Positions 5,256-5,346 of a stretch of DNA of 5,346 bases are shown here, piece after piece (positions within the stretch are counted from its first letter, which is position 1; each line of letters starts with the position of its first letter). The stretch spans positions 1 to 5,346 of the forward strand of contig JAGTVE010000290.1 of the NCBI GenBank assembly GCA_018224485.1. The letters run 5' to 3'. The notes under the pieces were generated by a model. The model saw only the letters and a program-made list of their open reading frames with translations, was not told the origin of the DNA and ran no database searches. The position numbers and the translations under genes were made by a program. Source of the stretch: Thioalkalivibrio sp. Its GTDB lineage: Bacteria > Pseudomonadota > Gammaproteobacteria > Ectothiorhodospirales > Ectothiorhodospiraceae.

Positions 5256-5264
5256 TGCTAGAAT
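5256..5264 (+). promoter_or_regulatory. Candidate extended -10 promoter for the last gene
   Basis: TGCTAGAAT (5256-5264) is an extended -10 element: TG, one base, then TAGAAT with 5 of 6 matches. No good -35 is seen in the REP-derived sequence upstream, which is tolerated by extended -10 promoters. It would start transcription near 5271, about 27 nt before the ATG. Confidence 0.45.
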
Positions 5265-5297
5265 CATAGGAGTCAGAGGTCGTCAGGGTCCCCCGTG

Positions 5298-5346
5298 ATG
5301 CATACCGAAAACATCCTCGGTCAGTCCCCGGAACTGGAGACGGTAC
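5298..5346 (+). CDS. Start of a gene, possibly a sigma-54-dependent transcription activator (partial)
   Basis: Only 16 codons are inside the window: MHTENILGQSPELETV. The I-L-G-x-S-P-x-L-x-x-V pattern resembles the opening of the sigma-54 interaction AAA+ domain (typically V/I-G-x-S-P-x-M-x-x-V). With only about five residues before it, the protein would lack a receiver or other sensor domain, as in PspF-type activators. The frame is closed upstream by TAG at 5259-5261, so the start can only be the ATG at 5298 or the GTG just before it at 5295. AGGG (5285-5288) lies 9 nt before the ATG. The evidence is thin: other proteins could begin this way, and the ATP-binding Walker motif lies outside the window. 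Confidence 0.45.
   Translation, partial: MHTENILGQSPELETV

Noticed and set aside
4918..5298. Plus-strand and minus-strand open frames through the REP cluster
   Set aside because: Their products are translations of the REP units (for example repeated GRRPLP and GGGVG strings). There is no coding signature or ribosome-binding site.

Overview
The window is GC-rich (roughly 60-65% by eye), with strong G/C preference at third codon positions. The GroEL and GroES proteins are clearly of proteobacterial type. The order fxsA-groES-groEL is the one found in many gammaproteobacteria. I infer a gammaproteobacterium, possibly of the Ectothiorhodospiraceae/Chromatiales kind. That placement is not proven by anything in the window, and a CIRCE-like operator would fit only the HrcA-containing gammaproteobacteria.

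Layout. Positions 1-1159 (minus strand) hold a two-gene unit: a periplasmic thioredoxin-fold protein with a CPFC motif, followed at once by a TolC-family outer-membrane protein that runs off the left edge. Positions 1160-1335 are a divergent promoter region. Positions 1336-1800 (plus) encode the membrane protein FxsA, followed by a small hairpin. Positions 1860-1917 carry a sigma-70-type promoter overlapped by a 27-bp CIRCE-like inverted repeat, which drives groES (1980-2270) and groEL (2320-3975). A strong intrinsic terminator sits at 4003-4028. After a relatively A/T-rich leader comes a secreted OmpA-family protein (4279-4908), then two strong hairpins in a row, the second a terminator. Positions 5036-5233 are a cluster of four REP-like palindromes. 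A last gene begins at about 5298 and leaves the window after 16 codons; its start resembles the beginning of a sigma-54 activator AAA+ domain.

How the parts fit. FxsA, GroES and GroEL form a conserved neighbourhood with the chaperonin under apparent heat-shock control, probably through HrcA at CIRCE. The flanking genes concern the cell envelope: oxidised-periplasm thiol chemistry plus outer-membrane export on the left, and a peptidoglycan-associated OmpA-type protein on the right.

I see no clearly new multi-gene system. The points most worth a second look are a cysteine replacing the peptidoglycan-binding aspartate in the OmpA domain, the imperfect CIRCE overlapping a sigma-70 promoter, and the REP-like cluster, which shows a compensatory base-pair change and a 28-bp tandem duplication.
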